A stretch of DNA of 64,000 bases. Origin: CAVTQY01 sp963736975 (GTDB lineage: Bacteria > Pseudomonadota > Alphaproteobacteria > Acetobacterales > Acetobacteraceae). Below the pieces are notes generated by a model. The model did not search any database, was not told the origin of the DNA, and worked only from the letters and a program-made list of their open reading frames with translations. Shown piece after piece: positions 1 through 8,135 of this stretch (position 1 is the first letter of the stretch; each line of letters begins with the position of its first letter). The DNA is taken from NCBI GenBank assembly GCA_963736975.1, contig CAVTQY010000003.1:1-64000 (forward strand), in the 5' to 3' direction. The position numbers were made by a program, and so were the translations under genes.

Positions 1-2
1 CG

Positions 3-560
3 CCGAATGTCGGCAACTTCCAGGGCTTTAGCGGAGCGCCCAGTATCGGCGGGGTAACGCCCCCGTCTCCGTTCCGCGGGCCGCAGCGCCCACCGCCGGC
101 GGCCCTGCCGGGTGCGCAGAACAGCACCGGCGCAGCCCCGCCAATGCAGACGCCGATGCTGCTCAGTCCCACCGATGCTTTATTCGACGCGATCGACCGC
201 GGCGATGTGGCGGCGGCGCGGGACGCGATCAGCCGCGGCGCCGATCTGAACGGGCGCAACGTGCTCGGGATGACGCCGGTGCAACTGTCAATCGATCTCG
301 CCCGCAACGACATCACCTTCCTTTTGCTGGCCAATGGCGCGGCACAGGCACCGAGCGGGCCGAGCGCCAGGGTTGCGTCGGGCGGCGCCGCTTTGCTGAC
401 GGGCAAGGTCGCGAAAACTGCGAAAGTGGCGCACCGGCCGTCGCGGTCCGTGCAGACGGTCACGGCGCCGCCTCCGCCGCAGATGCCGCGGCTGTTCGCC
501 GGCAATGGCGGTGCGCCCAACCCATCGGCTGGCTTTCTGGGCTTCGATACTGGACGCTGA
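3..560 (+). CDS. Ankyrin-repeat protein, 3' part (5' end outside window)
   Basis: The frame is open from the first bases of the window, so the gene starts upstream. The visible 185 residues begin with a Gly/Pro-rich low-complexity stretch. About one and a half ankyrin-like helical repeats follow (DALFDAIDRGDVAAARDAI, then a GADLNGRN turn, then GMTPVQLSIDLARNDITFLL). The tail is Ala/Pro-rich and ends in GFLGFDTGR. Ankyrin repeats mediate protein-protein contacts; nothing here identifies a partner. An internal ATG at 144 is a possible but unnecessary start. The ankyrin call is good; the specific role is unknown. Confidence 0.7.
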   Translation, partial: PNVGNFQGFSGAPSIGGVTPPSPFRGPQRPPPAALPGAQNSTGAAPPMQTPMLLSPTDALFDAIDRGDVAAARDAISRGADLNGRNVLGMTPVQLSIDLARNDITFLLLANGAAQAPSGPSARVASGGAALLTGKVAKTAKVAHRPSRSVQTVTAPPPPQMPRLFAGNGGAPNPSAGFLGFDTGR

Positions 561-670
561 ACGGGCGATCCGTCCCATCTGTTTGTGTGCGCCTGACCGG
601 CTCGATGGACCGGTCGGGGGAACTGGTGGCCGAAGAATATGAGGGCGAGCGGGCTGCGCCACCTCCTTCG

Positions 671-693
671 TCATTCCCGCTGAAAGCGGGAAT
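671..693. repeat. Palindromic intergenic repeat (ATTCCCGCT type)
   Basis: ATTCCCGCT, a GAA loop and AGCGGGAAT form a perfect 9-bp stem at 673-693. The flanking words (TCATT before, CCAGG after) resemble the widespread intergenic element that reads CGTCATTCCCGC...GGAATCC. It could act as a bidirectional transcript end for the gene to its left. Confidence 0.6.
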
Positions 694-892
694 CCAGGCG
701 CTCCAAGCGGTTGCAACGGGTGTGTACCGCAAGATGTTTTTCCGCGGCCTGCTCGACAGGAAGCTCACCGTTGAGGCACAGAGGCGGGGAGGCTCGGGAG
801 AGGAGTTTTCTCGACGCCCCGGGTTGCTGCTGGTCGGACGAGTTTGACGTCTTTAAGTGCGCGCCGGGGACCAGCAGTGGCAGATCGTGACC

Positions 893-930
893 CGTCATCG
901 CGAGCCCCCGAAGGGGGCGTGGCGATCCAG
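893..930. repeat. Palindromic intergenic repeat (CGTCATCGCGAG type)
   Basis: GCCCCC (904-909), a GAA loop and GGGGGC (913-918) form a tight hairpin inside a CGTCATCGCGAG...GGCGATCCAG frame. This is the familiar REP-like intergenic unit; a relative of it lies near 38835. Confidence 0.55.
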
Positions 931-1255
931 CGCCCGCGGCACTGAGCCACACGTGACGGCATGAGTCGCGGTTACCAAGACTTGGCATTGGGCGGCAAAT
1001 GCAACACCGTCGCGCGCATCCCGCTCTAGGCTGCGAGCCGGGGGCTTTGCCGTTGATCGAGAGATCGAAGAACAAGATCGAGGAAATGAAGGGACGCGGG
1101 ACGAAAGGCTCGGCGATTTGACATAATACGCAATTATGCGGCATCGCTTTTGAACGAGCCGCAGCGCCCACCTACTAGCTAGATGTAGGAAACAGGGCGA
1201 CTCCTTCACCAGCCAGCGACGGAACTCACGGCATTACGCCTCGCAACAGCGGGTG

Positions 1256-2548
1256 CTATGCAATTCCGTGCACCGGCACCTTTCCAGGCCCCGCTCGCCG
1301 CACCGCGAGCAGGCGCTGCAGCGCCTCCATCCGACCAAGCTGGATATGGGCATTGTAGACGGTGAACTCGATCAGGTCCTCCTGAGCGCGGCTACCGCCG
1401 GCGCGTTCGAGCTGCGACATCTGCGGAACCAGAATGTCGATCGCATCCTCCAGCGCACCCCGGGCGTAAGCAGCCATGCCGCGCGCCACTTCGGGCACGA
1501 CACCGCCGCTCGGATACCGCCCCGCATCGCGCAACGTCTGCATTTGCGCCAGCCGTTCGCCCATCGCTTCCGTATCACCTGTCACCGCATCGGCCAGCAC
1601 GATCTGCCAATCCACGAACGGCGAACCGGCCTTTGGCAGCACACGATGGGCGTGTTCGGCTGCCTCACGCCAGCGCTCGACGGCACCCGGATGTCCGGCG
1701 AGTTCCGCGCGCCACAGGAACTGGATGGGGTCATAGACGCGGATGCGCGCCGGCCCTAGATGGCGGCCGGGCGCGATGGCGTCCTCGAACACGCGAAACG
1801 CCACCACGGTGTTGCCCGCCGCGAGCTCCGCGATGGCCAAGTGCCAGGAGAGGTGCCCGTGCAGCAGTCCCTCTCGAGGATAGGCCGCGAGATAGGTGGT
1901 CAGGAACGAGCGCCCGCCATCTGCCTCATCGTCTTCGTACGCCACGTGACCGCGCGAATGCGCCGCCAGCGCGCTCTGCGGATACACGGCGAGCGACCGC
2001 TCGGCAGCATCGCGCGCCTCCGCCCAGCGGCCGACCTCTGACAGCATCATCGAATACTGACCCAGAAAGGCCCAATCGCCCGCATAATGCGGCGCCAATG
2101 CATCCATAAGCGCGGCTTGACGCGCCTTAAGGTCCGGTCCCATTGCCGCGCCGACAACGCCAAGGATCGTGGCATAGTTGTGCATAACGATCCCGTCGTG
2201 TGGCCACCGGGCGAGGTGGTTGCGCGCGGCATCGCTCGCGGCATCAGGCTGGGCTGAGAGCATCAGCCCGAAGAAGTGCCGCTGGCTTGCCTCCCGCTCG
2301 GTCAGCGCGGTGACACGGCTCGCGGCGGCGAGCGCAGCCTGCAGGGCGAAGATGTCGCCTTCCATCGCGGCGAACTGGGCGGTGCCGAGGTGCGCCAGCG
2401 CGAAATCCGGATCTGCTGCGGTGGCCCGCGCGAAGGCTTCCTGCCCGCCGGGCCAGAACGCGAATAGAAGGTCACACCCTTCCACATAGGCATCGCGGGC
2501 GGCGAGAGACGACGTCCCCAGGCTGTTGCCGTAACGGTCCTCCAACAT
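1256..2548 (-). CDS. TTC38-family tetratricopeptide repeat protein
   Basis: A 430-residue all-helical protein with TPR-like pairs throughout and no signal peptide. The N-terminal DRYGNSLGTSSLAARDAYV and the 'DPDFALAHLG' helix match the bacterial proteins related to eukaryotic TTC38, whose biochemical role is unknown to me. I chose the ATG at 2548 over the upstream in-frame start at 2590 because AGAGGGG lies about four bases before it. The gene is convergent with the ankyrin gene and monocistronic. TPR architecture is confident; the family label is moderately so. Confidence 0.75.
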   Translation of the reverse strand: MLEDRYGNSLGTSSLAARDAYVEGCDLLFAFWPGGQEAFARATAADPDFALAHLGTAQFAAMEGDIFALQAALAAASRVTALTEREASQRHFFGLMLSAQPDAASDAARNHLARWPHDGIVMHNYATILGVVGAAMGPDLKARQAALMDALAPHYAGDWAFLGQYSMMLSEVGRWAEARDAAERSLAVYPQSALAAHSRGHVAYEDDEADGGRSFLTTYLAAYPREGLLHGHLSWHLAIAELAAGNTVVAFRVFEDAIAPGRHLGPARIRVYDPIQFLWRAELAGHPGAVERWREAAEHAHRVLPKAGSPFVDWQIVLADAVTGDTEAMGERLAQMQTLRDAGRYPSGGVVPEVARGMAAYARGALEDAIDILVPQMSQLERAGGSRAQEDLIEFTVYNAHIQLGRMEALQRLLAVRRAGPGKVPVHGIA

Positions 2549-2754
2549 GTGCCCCTCTTCGCTGGTTTTCTCCCGATACAAGCAGACCAAGCCGGATCAG
2601 TCCTGGCAACGATTTTCTGCGAACGGCTGAAGTCGTCTCCGATCCGATCGTTACTGAATCCAAGGCGAGAATTCTTCCTGGTCGGCGAAACGCGGTTCTT
2701 TGACGTTCCGTCCACTGGTGGCGTGCAGTCCCGGCACTTGAGATCACCACCTCG

Positions 2755-3174
2755 CTAGGCGCCGAAGCTTGAGCGGCCTTGGAGCTTCCAGTCGCCGTCG
2801 ACGCAGGTGAATATGTAGAGAGAATCGCAGACGCTGAGCACCGAGCCATCCTCGTAGTAGCGTGTATATTGGACAGCGTAATGGGCCTTGGTCGGTGAGG
2901 ATTGGACGAGCTTTATCTCATTCCACGCGCTGTGATGCCAGCCGTGCTGCTGCCGCAACCGCGTGAACAAATCCATCGGATTATCGTCGGCTTGGTATAT
3001 TGCAAGGCGGTTCTCGGCGAGCCGCACATGCGGGAAGCGCATCACCGACTTCATGCCGGCGGCGTCATAGCTGTTCAGCGCAACCATCCAACGCTGCAGA
3101 AGCTCTTCGCAGCGCTCCTGACCTTCGCAGCTAATCGTGGGGAGCGCAACGCCGTTCGGTTCGATCACAGGCAT
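2755..3174 (-). CDS. SnoaL/NTF2-like protein
   Basis: A 139-residue cytoplasmic protein with the NTF2-like alpha+beta cone layout: an N-terminal helix (ERCEELLQRWMVALNSYD), then strands ending in WKLQGRSSFG. 'MKSVMRFPHVRLAENRLAIY' resembles polyketide-cyclase/SnoaL-like proteins that bind small molecules. The substrate cannot be told. The start at 3174 follows an AAAGGA Shine-Dalgarno. The gene stands alone and is transcribed toward the TPR gene. Confidence 0.75.
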   Translation of the reverse strand: MPVIEPNGVALPTISCEGQERCEELLQRWMVALNSYDAAGMKSVMRFPHVRLAENRLAIYQADDNPMDLFTRLRQQHGWHHSAWNEIKLVQSSPTKAHYAVQYTRYYEDGSVLSVCDSLYIFTCVDGDWKLQGRSSFGA

Positions 3175-3358
3175 GGCATTTCCTTTCGGCTTCCGTTCGT
3201 AAAGGATGGCGCGACAGGCTGAAAGGGTCCAACCGTATTGCGGGCGGGGACTAGCTTGCGCACGGCGATCTGACTTCGGTTAGCCTTGTGCGAAAAGCAA
3301 GACTTTCGGGAATTCCGCTTGCCCCCGCTCGGTCAACGGATTACGCCTCCCGTAAGAT

Positions 3359-3928
3359 ATGACCGAAAAGGACCCGCAAAACCGCCCTATCGGCTATGCC
3401 CGCGTCAGCACCTACGGCCAGACCCTTGGCGCGCAGCTTGACCAGCTGCGCGCGGCGGGATGTAGCAGGATTTACCGCGAGAAGGTGACAGGCGCGCGGG
3501 CCGACCGGCGCGAACTGCTGAGGCTTCTTCGCGCCATTGGCCCGGCCGATGTGGTGACGGTGACGCGCATTGACCGGCTGGCCCGCTCGACGTTTGACCT
3601 GTTCGCCATCGTCAAGCAGATCGTGGACACCAAGGCGCAATTTCGGTCATTGGCGGAGCCGTGGGCCGACACCGGCACCAGCACCGGGCGGCTGATGATT
3701 GCCGTTCTTGGCGGGCTGGCGGACGTGGAGCGCGACTTTATCCGAACGCGCACCGCCGAAGGACGCGAGCGGGCCAAGGCGCGCGGTCAGCATATGGGCC
3801 GACCGCCGAAGCTCACGCCGCAGCAGCAGAAGGAGGCACGGCAGCGACGACCCGAAGGGGCAACGCTCAAGGAACTGGCCAAGAGCTACAATGTGGCGCG
3901 GGCGACGATTTCTAGACTGGGAGCGTAA
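3359..3928 (+). CDS. Serine recombinase (resolvase/invertase family)
   Basis: 189 residues, the usual length for small resolvases. The catalytic domain starts IGYARVSTYGQ with the nucleophile Ser17. The arginine motif VTRIDRLARST is at 68-78, and the long E helix follows (GRLMIAVLGGLADVERDFIRTR). A C-terminal helix-turn-helix (about 165-187, LKELAKSYNVARATISRL) supplies DNA binding. It would recombine paired sites on the island's DNA. A decayed copy of its last third lies at 5236-5411. The next gene starts 4 bases after its stop, suggesting co-transcription. Confidence 0.92.
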   Translation: MTEKDPQNRPIGYARVSTYGQTLGAQLDQLRAAGCSRIYREKVTGARADRRELLRLLRAIGPADVVTVTRIDRLARSTFDLFAIVKQIVDTKAQFRSLAEPWADTGTSTGRLMIAVLGGLADVERDFIRTRTAEGRERAKARGQHMGRPPKLTPQQQKEARQRRPEGATLKELAKSYNVARATISRLGA

Positions 3929-3931
3929 GGG

Positions 3932-4642
3932 ATGTATCGCATGGAGCTTGCGCGAGTTTACGAGCTTCGTGACATAGCCCAAACCCCTCCGTCCCCGGAT
4001 GCCTATTTCAGCGATTTCGACAATAAACTCATGGAAAGCCGGGTGAGGTTGAAGTATTTCCGGGACATCGAGACAGAGCTACAGGGACTTGATGCGGCGG
4101 CGTGGGACTATTTCAAAGAGCAGCTTGCACCGTTGCTCACGGTCAAGAGCGACAAGCGCGGTTGGCAAGCGCTGTTCGATAAACTGAATGAGGCGAAAGG
4201 GTATAACCATTTGGTAGGGGCCGGGTGCACAAACGTCCGCTTCATTCCTGTATCCTCTGTGAGAGGACAAAGAACCCCAGATGTGGAAGGAATCTTAGCA
4301 GGAACGAGAGTCTTGTGCGAGGTGAAGACGATCAACAAGTCCGAAATCGAGGCAATCCGGCGAACAAATGGTGCGGCAGGAAGCATAAGCCCTCAACTGC
4401 CGGACGGCTTTTTCAGAAAGCTAAAATCTGACATCGAGACGGCCACCGCTCAGATGGTTGCATACGATGCCGACAATTCCGTGAGGCGAATGGCTTACGT
4501 TGTGGTGAATTTCGATGATGACTTGCACGAGTATGCCGCAGACTATTCGGCGCAAATCAGCACGTTTGTCGCGGCGAACCCTGTGACAAAAGCGGAGGTC
4601 GTTTTCTATAGTAAGCCGCCTTTCTATTCTGCGACCGTGTGA
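3932..4642 (+). CDS. PD-(D/E)XK nuclease-like protein of unknown function
   Basis: 236 residues with no family I can name. The central part shows a restriction-endonuclease-like signature: Pro116-Asp117, then 12 residues on Glu130-Val-Lys132 at the end of a beta strand (GTRVLCEVKT). This spacing is typical of the PD-(D/E)XK fold. The N-terminal 100 residues are helical. It follows the recombinase by 4 bases, so it is probably cargo of the same island. Lower GC and different codon use than the flanking genes support transfer. Nuclease activity is an inference from the motif only. Confidence 0.65.
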   Translation: MYRMELARVYELRDIAQTPPSPDAYFSDFDNKLMESRVRLKYFRDIETELQGLDAAAWDYFKEQLAPLLTVKSDKRGWQALFDKLNEAKGYNHLVGAGCTNVRFIPVSSVRGQRTPDVEGILAGTRVLCEVKTINKSEIEAIRRTNGAAGSISPQLPDGFFRKLKSDIETATAQMVAYDADNSVRRMAYVVVNFDDDLHEYAADYSAQISTFVAANPVTKAEVVFYSKPPFYSATV

Positions 4643-4714
4643 TGTCCGAGGCTGTTGTCACTATGACGGGGACAGGACGCGATGCGCCTACTGTTGCGAA
4701 CCGGCGGGGACGCC

Positions 4715-5185
4715 ATGACACGCACCTTCGCCGCCGTGCCGAGCCTCCTTCTCCTCGTGATGCCCGCACATGCCGAAGCGCCTCTTATCGTCATCGACAG
4801 ATGGTGGGGTGTCGACTACGCAAAACAATTTTGCCTACCGGCGTACAAACCCGCTGGAGAAAGCGAGGCGACTTGCGCGCAGGAAAAGACAGAGAGCTAC
4901 AACAAGTTTGAATTAGAGCTTAAGACGCAGTTCGCTGCGTCGGCAGAGTGCGCCGGTATTACCGTATCGTCGTTCGGCTATCCACAAAGCACGCCACTAG
5001 ATTTACATCGGCCATTTTGGAGCTTCTCAATCAACTATTTTGGCGACGACGCCGCACAACTTTGGCAGATGCTACCGCCCGAAGGCAGCCATCTGCCAAT
5101 GATGCAGGCCAAGGGAACGCCGTCCCAGATAGCCAAACAGGTCTGCACGATCATCAAGGGCAAGGGCGGCGCTGTCGCTCAATAA
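4715..5185 (+). CDS. Exported protein of unknown function
   Basis: 156 residues starting with a clear signal peptide (TFAAVPSLLLLVMPAHAEA, cleavage likely after AHA). The mature part has five cysteines, which could form disulfides in the periplasm. I do not recognise the family. The ATG at 4715 is preferred over the in-frame one at 4682 because GGGGA sits 4 bases upstream and the signal peptide then starts properly. It lies within the recombinase island. Confidence 0.65.
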   Translation: MTRTFAAVPSLLLLVMPAHAEAPLIVIDRWWGVDYAKQFCLPAYKPAGESEATCAQEKTESYNKFELELKTQFAASAECAGITVSSFGYPQSTPLDLHRPFWSFSINYFGDDAAQLWQMLPPEGSHLPMMQAKGTPSQIAKQVCTIIKGKGGAVAQ

Positions 5186-5235
5186 GGGGGGAAGAGTTCA
5201 GTTCATGCGTGCGCCGCTCAACGCCCCGGCGGACG

Positions 5236-5411
5236 CGCAAGGGGGCTGGCGGACGTGCAATGCGACCTAATCCGCACCCGCACGGCGGGAGGCCGCGCGC
5301 GAGCCGGGGCGCGCGGGCAGCACATGGGCCGTACCACCCTCAAGGAACTAGCAAAAAGCTACAATGTCGGGCGGGCGACGATTTCGCGGCTGGCAGGACG
5401 AGCCGATGAAC
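5236..5411 (+). pseudogene. Decayed second copy of the recombinase C-terminus
   Basis: Translating from about 5236 gives LIRTRTAGGRARAGARGQHM and, after a deletion, LKELAKSYNVGRATISRLAG. These match residues of the intact recombinase at 3359-3928 almost word for word. About 20 residues (the PPKLTPQQQ linker) are missing, the catalytic domain is absent and the upstream join is out of frame. It is therefore a fragment in direct orientation, and the nuclease-like and exported genes lie between the two copies. Confidence 0.85.
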
Positions 5412-5523
5412 GGGGCAAAGCGAGAGGTAACCGAAAGTCTCATCGCGGCCCACTGAATTCGTTAGTCAGCTCCCCATGTTGCTGTCGGCCGCACCTGTTT
5501 CAGGCCGGCGGAGGGGAAAGACT

Positions 5524-5781
5524 ATGGATCACGAGAAGCTAAGGGACCTCGCCATTAGAGAGCTGGGGCTCGATCCTTACCAAGTGCTATCCTACAAACA
5601 GCTTATAATTCGAGCACTGGAAAGATTGCCTGCCGGTGCGAGTGCGAGCGTTGGAGAGATCGAACACCAGCTTTGCTTATGGGGTCGTCGCGACATTAAC
5701 CGCCGTCATTTGACCAAACTATTGTCGAGTATGCGGGCGGCGGGAATCCTTCGCGGCCGTGGCCGCGCTTGGGCGTTGTAA
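5524..5781 (+). CDS. Small protein, possibly winged-helix
   Basis: 85 residues, charged and helical, ending in LLSSMRAAGILRGRGRAWAL, which looks like the recognition helix and wing of a small winged-helix domain. No family recognised. The ATG at 5524 is chosen for the strong GAGGGGAAAG just upstream; an earlier in-frame ATG at 5476 lacks one. It sits at the right side of the recombinase island. Confidence 0.55.
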   Translation: MDHEKLRDLAIRELGLDPYQVLSYKQLIIRALERLPAGASASVGEIEHQLCLWGRRDINRRHLTKLLSSMRAAGILRGRGRAWAL

Positions 5782-5804
5782 CCCTTCCTCCTTAAGCGGC
5801 CCAA

Positions 5805-6190
5805 ATGGCTGAGGGAAACAAGGACGATTGGTTAGATGAATGGCTTGCGCATTATCGAGCGCGAAAAACCGTGCACGGGAATTACGCCGCAATAACCCCT
5901 ACCTGCTGCACCTTATCAAGGTTCTCTGGCCACGGAATGCACGCGGGCTTCGACGAGTCGACGTGATCGAGCGGATTTGGAGCATCCGCAACCGGTCTGG
6001 GCTGCCGATCCCCAAAGCGTTCGAGGAGATAGTCCAAGCCGTGTTCGACTTCTACAACCCCCGAGTGCCGTGCCTATCGGTGAAACGGCGGACGGCTGCT
6101 AGCTTATGCCTGACGCAAAGTAAGTCGTTTGTTAGTTCGCGCCGTGGGATGATTGCCACGACCATCCCGCCATCAACGATTATCCTTTGA
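5805..6190 (+). pseudogene. Frameshifted small gene of unknown function
   Basis: From the ATG at 5805 the frame reads MAEGNKDDWLDEWLAHYRAR and then degenerates to a stop after about 53 codons. From about 5880 another frame continues as a plausible helical protein (NNPYLLHLIKVLWPRNARGL, then VIERIWSIRNRSGLPIPKAF). The simplest reading is one gene split by a small indel near 5880. The end of the second frame past about 6060 has poor composition, so the true end is uncertain. Confidence 0.4.
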
Positions 6191-6559
6191 GTGATCATAT
6201 GGATTGCTGTGCTCGATAGATACCATAATGGTAGCCAATTATTGTCTTTATCCGAGACGACATATCCGGCCGATGCGGTTAATAGCAGAGCCCCCGCCTG
6301 ACAACCGAAGACCTTGCTCAAAGGACTCCAACCACGCCCAGGGGTCCGGCTCCGTATCCGTGCTCGTAAGCGCTTCTCTGCTCTAGCTGCGCGGCCATTA
6401 GACCCACGTTGCCCCGTCCGCTCCAGTCCTATCAAGTGAACAAACCCGAAGGACAACCAGCAGTGCAACGCGGTCTGATCCGACGCAAAATTCAAAGCTT
6501 GCGAGCCGGTTTGATACGGTCCTACGCTTGAGCCCGCTTATGCCACAAGGGAGGCAGAC
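6191..6559. other. Gene-free stretch
   Basis: Some 370 bases of lower-GC sequence between the island and the next exported-protein gene. I see no gene, hairpin or repeat. A promoter for the gene at 6560 is expected here, but I cannot point to clear -35/-10 boxes. Confidence 0.4.
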
Positions 6560-7156
6560 ATGGGTGCGAATGTTCTTGAGTGCCGAAAATCGGCCGCGGT
6601 CGTTCCTGTGGTGGCAATTGCGGTGTTGGGGGTGGCGTTGCTGGCCTCGCGGAGCAGCGCGCAAACTGCGGGCACGCCGCCCATGACCGTCACCAAAGTG
6701 GAATCGGCGGGAACCGTCTCCGTGGTCCAGGGTTCGCCGACACCAACAGACTGCCTTCAGTCGGCAAAGGAAATATGCACCTTTGAGGTGCAGGGGTCGG
6801 AAACCAGCATCGCGTATGAAGGATCGGGTAAGTTAACCGAGCGTGTCACCATCGATTTCACCAAGCCCCTGTCGTCCGGTGCTGGCGTATGTTTTCCACA
6901 ACTCGGCATTGGGACAATCCATACCTCTCACGGCGACTACAATTTCTACAATCAAGGACAGACGTGCAGACCACCTGAATCCGCTGGCGTCGCCCCAGGT
7001 TTTGGCAACACGATGTTAAGCTCGATTATCACCGGCGGTACCGGTCGTTTCCAACATGCCGTGGGCACGCTGACCGTCTCCGTCGTTTCGCACCCACCGT
7101 TTGTCACGCTCTACCATACGATTGGCGCATTCGTCGGAATCCAATCCAGTCCCTAA
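6560..7156 (+). CDS. Exported protein of unknown function
   Basis: 198 residues with an N-terminal signal segment (SAAVVPVVAIAVLGVALLAS, cleavage near SSAQTAG). The mature domain is beta-rich with two spaced cysteine pairs and ends in a strand-like GTLTVSVVSHPPFVTLYHT. The start is supported by GGGAGG upstream. No family recognised; the pattern 'ITGGTGRFQHAVGTLTV' resembles small beta-barrel secreted proteins of the dirigent or allene-oxide-cyclase type, but only loosely. Confidence 0.65.
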   Translation: MGANVLECRKSAAVVPVVAIAVLGVALLASRSSAQTAGTPPMTVTKVESAGTVSVVQGSPTPTDCLQSAKEICTFEVQGSETSIAYEGSGKLTERVTIDFTKPLSSGAGVCFPQLGIGTIHTSHGDYNFYNQGQTCRPPESAGVAPGFGNTMLSSIITGGTGRFQHAVGTLTVSVVSHPPFVTLYHTIGAFVGIQSSP

Positions 7157-7227
7157 TAACCCACCCCGCAGCGTCTCGGCCATCCAGCCCCAGGAAGAAA
7201 TTCCTTGACTCCGGTCTTGTTCCGTTC

Positions 7228-7923
7228 ATGCCCGCAGCCGGCCCCACGCAAGCCGCCCACAGCCACACCCAGCGCGACCCCGCGCCGGCCGGCGGCAACC
7301 GCATCGGCCGCGTGCTCGGCCTCGCGCGCCGGCTCATCAGCTACGGCAAGGACCTCGTGGACAGGGTGTTCCAGCAGGCCGGCACCCCCGCCTTCGCTCG
7401 GCTCGCCAAGCCCTTCGGCACCACCGATATGGGGGCCATCCTCGGCCGCATCATGCGCGGCATCCAACTCGCCATGGCGCTGGAGGAACGGCTCGCCCGC
7501 CGCGCCGCCCGTGGCCAGGATATCGCCCCGCCCGCCCCGATCCCGCCCCGCAACCCGGCCGCGCCGGGCCCGGGCGCCCAGCGCCTCCGCCTGGAGCCGG
7601 CGGAGAAAGCGGCGCTGCAAGCGCTGCGGGACAACCCCATGCTGCCGCCCTCGCCGGGCGCGATCGCCGGCTTGCTGCGCCGCCGCCCGGTGGGCGAGGT
7701 GATCGCCGAGATCTGCCGCGATTTCGGCATCCTGCCGGGCGAGGGGGACCCCGAGCTGTGGCGGGAGCTGGAGCGCGCCATCACCGAATTTGGCGGCAAT
7801 CTCGCCACCTACGCCACCGCGGTGCTGGACCGGACATTCGGCGCCGAGCGCGCCCGTGCGGGGTTGGCGAAACCACAGTCACCCGAGCCGCTCCCGCTCG
7901 CCCTCGCCACCGGCCCGCCCTGA
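7228..7923 (+). CDS. Conserved-looking hypothetical protein
   Basis: 231 residues with host-like high-GC third positions throughout. A central helical segment (RVLGLARRLISYGKDLVDRV) is followed by a Pro/Ala linker and a second helical part (VIAEICRDFGILPGEGDPEL). There is no signal peptide or membrane helix. No known domain; it resembles small uncharacterised proteins of acetic-acid-bacteria relatives. A hairpin follows the stop. Start choice is uncertain because no Shine-Dalgarno is obvious. Confidence 0.6.
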   Translation: MPAAGPTQAAHSHTQRDPAPAGGNRIGRVLGLARRLISYGKDLVDRVFQQAGTPAFARLAKPFGTTDMGAILGRIMRGIQLAMALEERLARRAARGQDIAPPAPIPPRNPAAPGPGAQRLRLEPAEKAALQALRDNPMLPPSPGAIAGLLRRRPVGEVIAEICRDFGILPGEGDPELWRELERAITEFGGNLATYATAVLDRTFGAERARAGLAKPQSPEPLPLALATGPP

Positions 7924-7947
7924 ACCAGCACAATCCAGGCGTGAACC

Positions 7948-7974
7948 GCGGGGCCAGCGCATGGCGGGCCCCGC
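7948..7974. terminator. Hairpin after the hypothetical gene
   Basis: GCGGGGCC at 7948-7955 pairs with GGCCCCGC at 7967-7974 around an 11-base loop, 25 bases after the stop at 7923. There is no U-run, so it is only terminator-like. Confidence 0.45.
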
Positions 7975-8135
7975 TATCCGGATTCGGCCCAACTGGAATG
8001 GTTCCGCCTGTCACAACACCAGGACCGGGCGTGCAACGTCCAAAGCATGGGCCGGGCAGCGGTTCCGCGCATCGAGCAAACCAGGAGCATAAAGCAACTC
8101 CGCGCGGCGTTCGCGCGACGCCCTATCGCGCCAGC

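Larger units (their letters stand above)
561..1255. other. Gene-free stretch with two short palindromic repeats
   Basis: About 700 bases between the ankyrin gene and the convergent TPR gene. No open frame here has convincing composition or a Shine-Dalgarno. It holds the two hairpin elements listed separately (671-693 and 893-930). I see no RNA gene. Confidence 0.5.

Noticed and set aside
7205..7702. Alternative frame over the hypothetical gene at 7228
   Set aside because: Very Arg/Pro/Ser-rich, as expected of an out-of-frame reading of a high-GC gene.
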